From Pelagibacterium sediminicola (GTDB lineage: Bacteria > Pseudomonadota > Alphaproteobacteria > Rhizobiales > Devosiaceae): a DNA stretch of 64,000 nt. This document shows, piece after piece, positions 63,262 to 64,000 of this stretch; position 1 is the first letter of the stretch, and every line of letters begins with the position of its first letter. The DNA is taken from positions 248,001 through 312,000 of the forward strand of contig NZ_QMEL01000002.1 in NCBI RefSeq assembly GCF_003390885.1, in the 5' to 3' direction. The notes under the pieces are model-generated. The model searched no databases. It was not told the DNA's origin and saw only the letters and a program-made list of their open reading frames with translations. The position numbers and the translations under genes were made by a program.

Positions 63262-64000
63262 TTAACAAACGGTGACGGACCCCGCACAGGGCGCGCCCAG
63301 CCCGAGCGGCCGGACGATCTCGTAAGGCCCGTCGGGGCCCGTGAAGGTGATGTGCACCGTTTCCCCTTCCTCCAGCCCCGATGGCGGGCGGCCGAACAAG
63401 GGGAAATGCAGAGCCCCCTCCTTGGCCACGGGCGGACCGAACAGCAGCATGCGCCCGGCGATGTCGGCAATCGCGGTCCGGGCCGGAAAGGCCAGATCAT
63501 CGAGCGCCGCGACGAGCGCGCCCGTACCGGTGTCGTATACGACGTCCCCGATCACGTCCGGCCCCGTCCAGGCGATGGGCACCTGCGCACGCGCCTGTTC
63601 GATGCGCAGCATGTTGGGGTGGTCGGGCGCGCCGGGATCGATCCTGAGCGTAAAATCCATGCTCACAGGCACGCAGACCTCCGAGCATATGCCCAGCACC
63701 GCCGCAAGTTCGACGACCGGCGCGTCCCCCTTCACCTCTATTGCGATGGGCAGGACGGTATGGCCGTAATAGGCGTGGTCGAGATAGGCTTCGTTTTCAC
63801 GACGCGTGGGATAGGGCCAGGCGATTTCATGCTCCCCGATGCCCGCCGAACCGGAAAAGTCGAATTGAGGCGGAATGCCCGATTCACCGGGTATGCGCCA
63901 ATAGGTGTTGATCGTTTCGGGCATGTCGATCTCGAGCGCGATCCAGACGCGGTTTCCGGCGTCCACCGCATCGGCAGAGATCAGCCGGATCGAAACGTCG
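63262..64000 (-). CDS. DsbD N-terminal domain protein (partial, 5' end outside)
   Basis: The 3' part of a gene running off the right edge; about 245 residues are visible, starting DVSIRLISADAVDAGN. The region has the immunoglobulin-like DsbD alpha-domain pattern: TYWRIPGESGIPPQFDFSGSAGI, then AVLGICSEVCVPVSMDFTL, where the CSEVC pair corresponds to the redox-active cysteines that pass electrons to periplasmic partners. Whether a membrane part and signal precede it cannot be seen; other genes of this type carry a signal peptide and stop after this domain, as here. Confidence 0.82.
   Translation of the reverse strand, partial: DVSIRLISADAVDAGNRVWIALEIDMPETINTYWRIPGESGIPPQFDFSGSAGIGEHEIAWPYPTRRENEAYLDHAYYGHTVLPIAIEVKGDAPVVELAAVLGICSEVCVPVSMDFTLRIDPGAPDHPNMLRIEQARAQVPIAWTGPDVIGDVVYDTGTGALVAALDDLAFPARTAIADIAGRMLLFGPPVAKEGALHFPLFGRPPSGLEEGETVHITFTGPDGPYEIVRPLGLGAPCAGSVTVC

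Overview
The window is chromosomal DNA of a high-GC alphaproteobacterium. The best fit is the order Hyphomicrobiales (Rhizobiales), possibly near Devosia or Pelagibacterium; the family is inference from gene content. Supporting signs are the CcrM-type methyltransferase, the split F0 b/b' subunits in an atpI-B-E-F'-F operon, a TIGR02301 protein, a PA0069-family radical SAM protein beside rnhB, a mutY/DUF721/dsbA-like/smc run, and many GC-rich palindromic intergenic repeats. It reads as a stable core genome: no prophage, rRNA, tRNA, CRISPR array or complete insertion sequence was seen.

Layout. 1-5.1 kb: end of an FAD oxidase, fabI, a histidine phosphatase overlapping a truncated globin, an SRAP DNA-damage protein and a Nudix/TIGR02301 pair. 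5.2-8 kb: kbl-tdh-SMR operon for threonine breakdown. 8.1-12.5 kb: an Lrp-type regulator divergent from putA. 12.5-13.2 kb: parDE. 13.2-22.2 kb: dihydroorotase, ygfZ, an HD hydrolase, an exported protein behind a CtrA-like box, a SleB-type hydrolase, a degenerate PPDK paralogue, ispH and rnhA. 22.5-33.7 kb: DUF808, SRPBCC, glyS, higBA, polyprenyl synthase, a tRNA methyltransferase, yefM-yoeB, glyQ, lemA and DUF2207. 33.9-42.4 kb: a uracil-DNA glycosylase, ETF-QO, a TPR protein, ispE, two transporters and moaB. 42.6-52.2 kb: a genome-maintenance block (PA0069 radical SAM, rnhB, ccrM, mutY, DUF721, DsbA-like lipoprotein, smc). 52.4-55.6 kb: the F0 operon, then ridA. 55.9-64 kb: DUF2332, the glycine cleavage operon gcvT-H-PA-PB behind a tandem glycine riboswitch, a lipoprotein, a peroxiredoxin and a partial DsbD-domain protein.

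Working together. Threonine breakdown (tdh/kbl) yields glycine, which the riboswitch-controlled cleavage system oxidises; putA handles proline under its divergent Lrp-type regulator; ETF-QO passes electrons to quinone. IspE, IspH and the polyprenyl synthase belong to the isoprenoid route. Several maintenance proteins (SRAP, PA0069 and possibly RNase HII) carry sliding-clamp-like peptides.

Most notable: (i) a 141-bp palindromic repeat lying exactly in frame (47 codons) inside putA; (ii) an intergenic repeat family whose end coincides with TAG stop codons of neighbouring genes; (iii) threonine dehydrogenase lacking all four structural-zinc cysteines; (iv) C-terminal QLDLF and QLSLF peptides on SRAP and PA0069 proteins; (v) a 12-bp stem covering the likely ccrM ribosome-binding site; and (vi) three type II toxin-antitoxin modules with visible operator palindromes.
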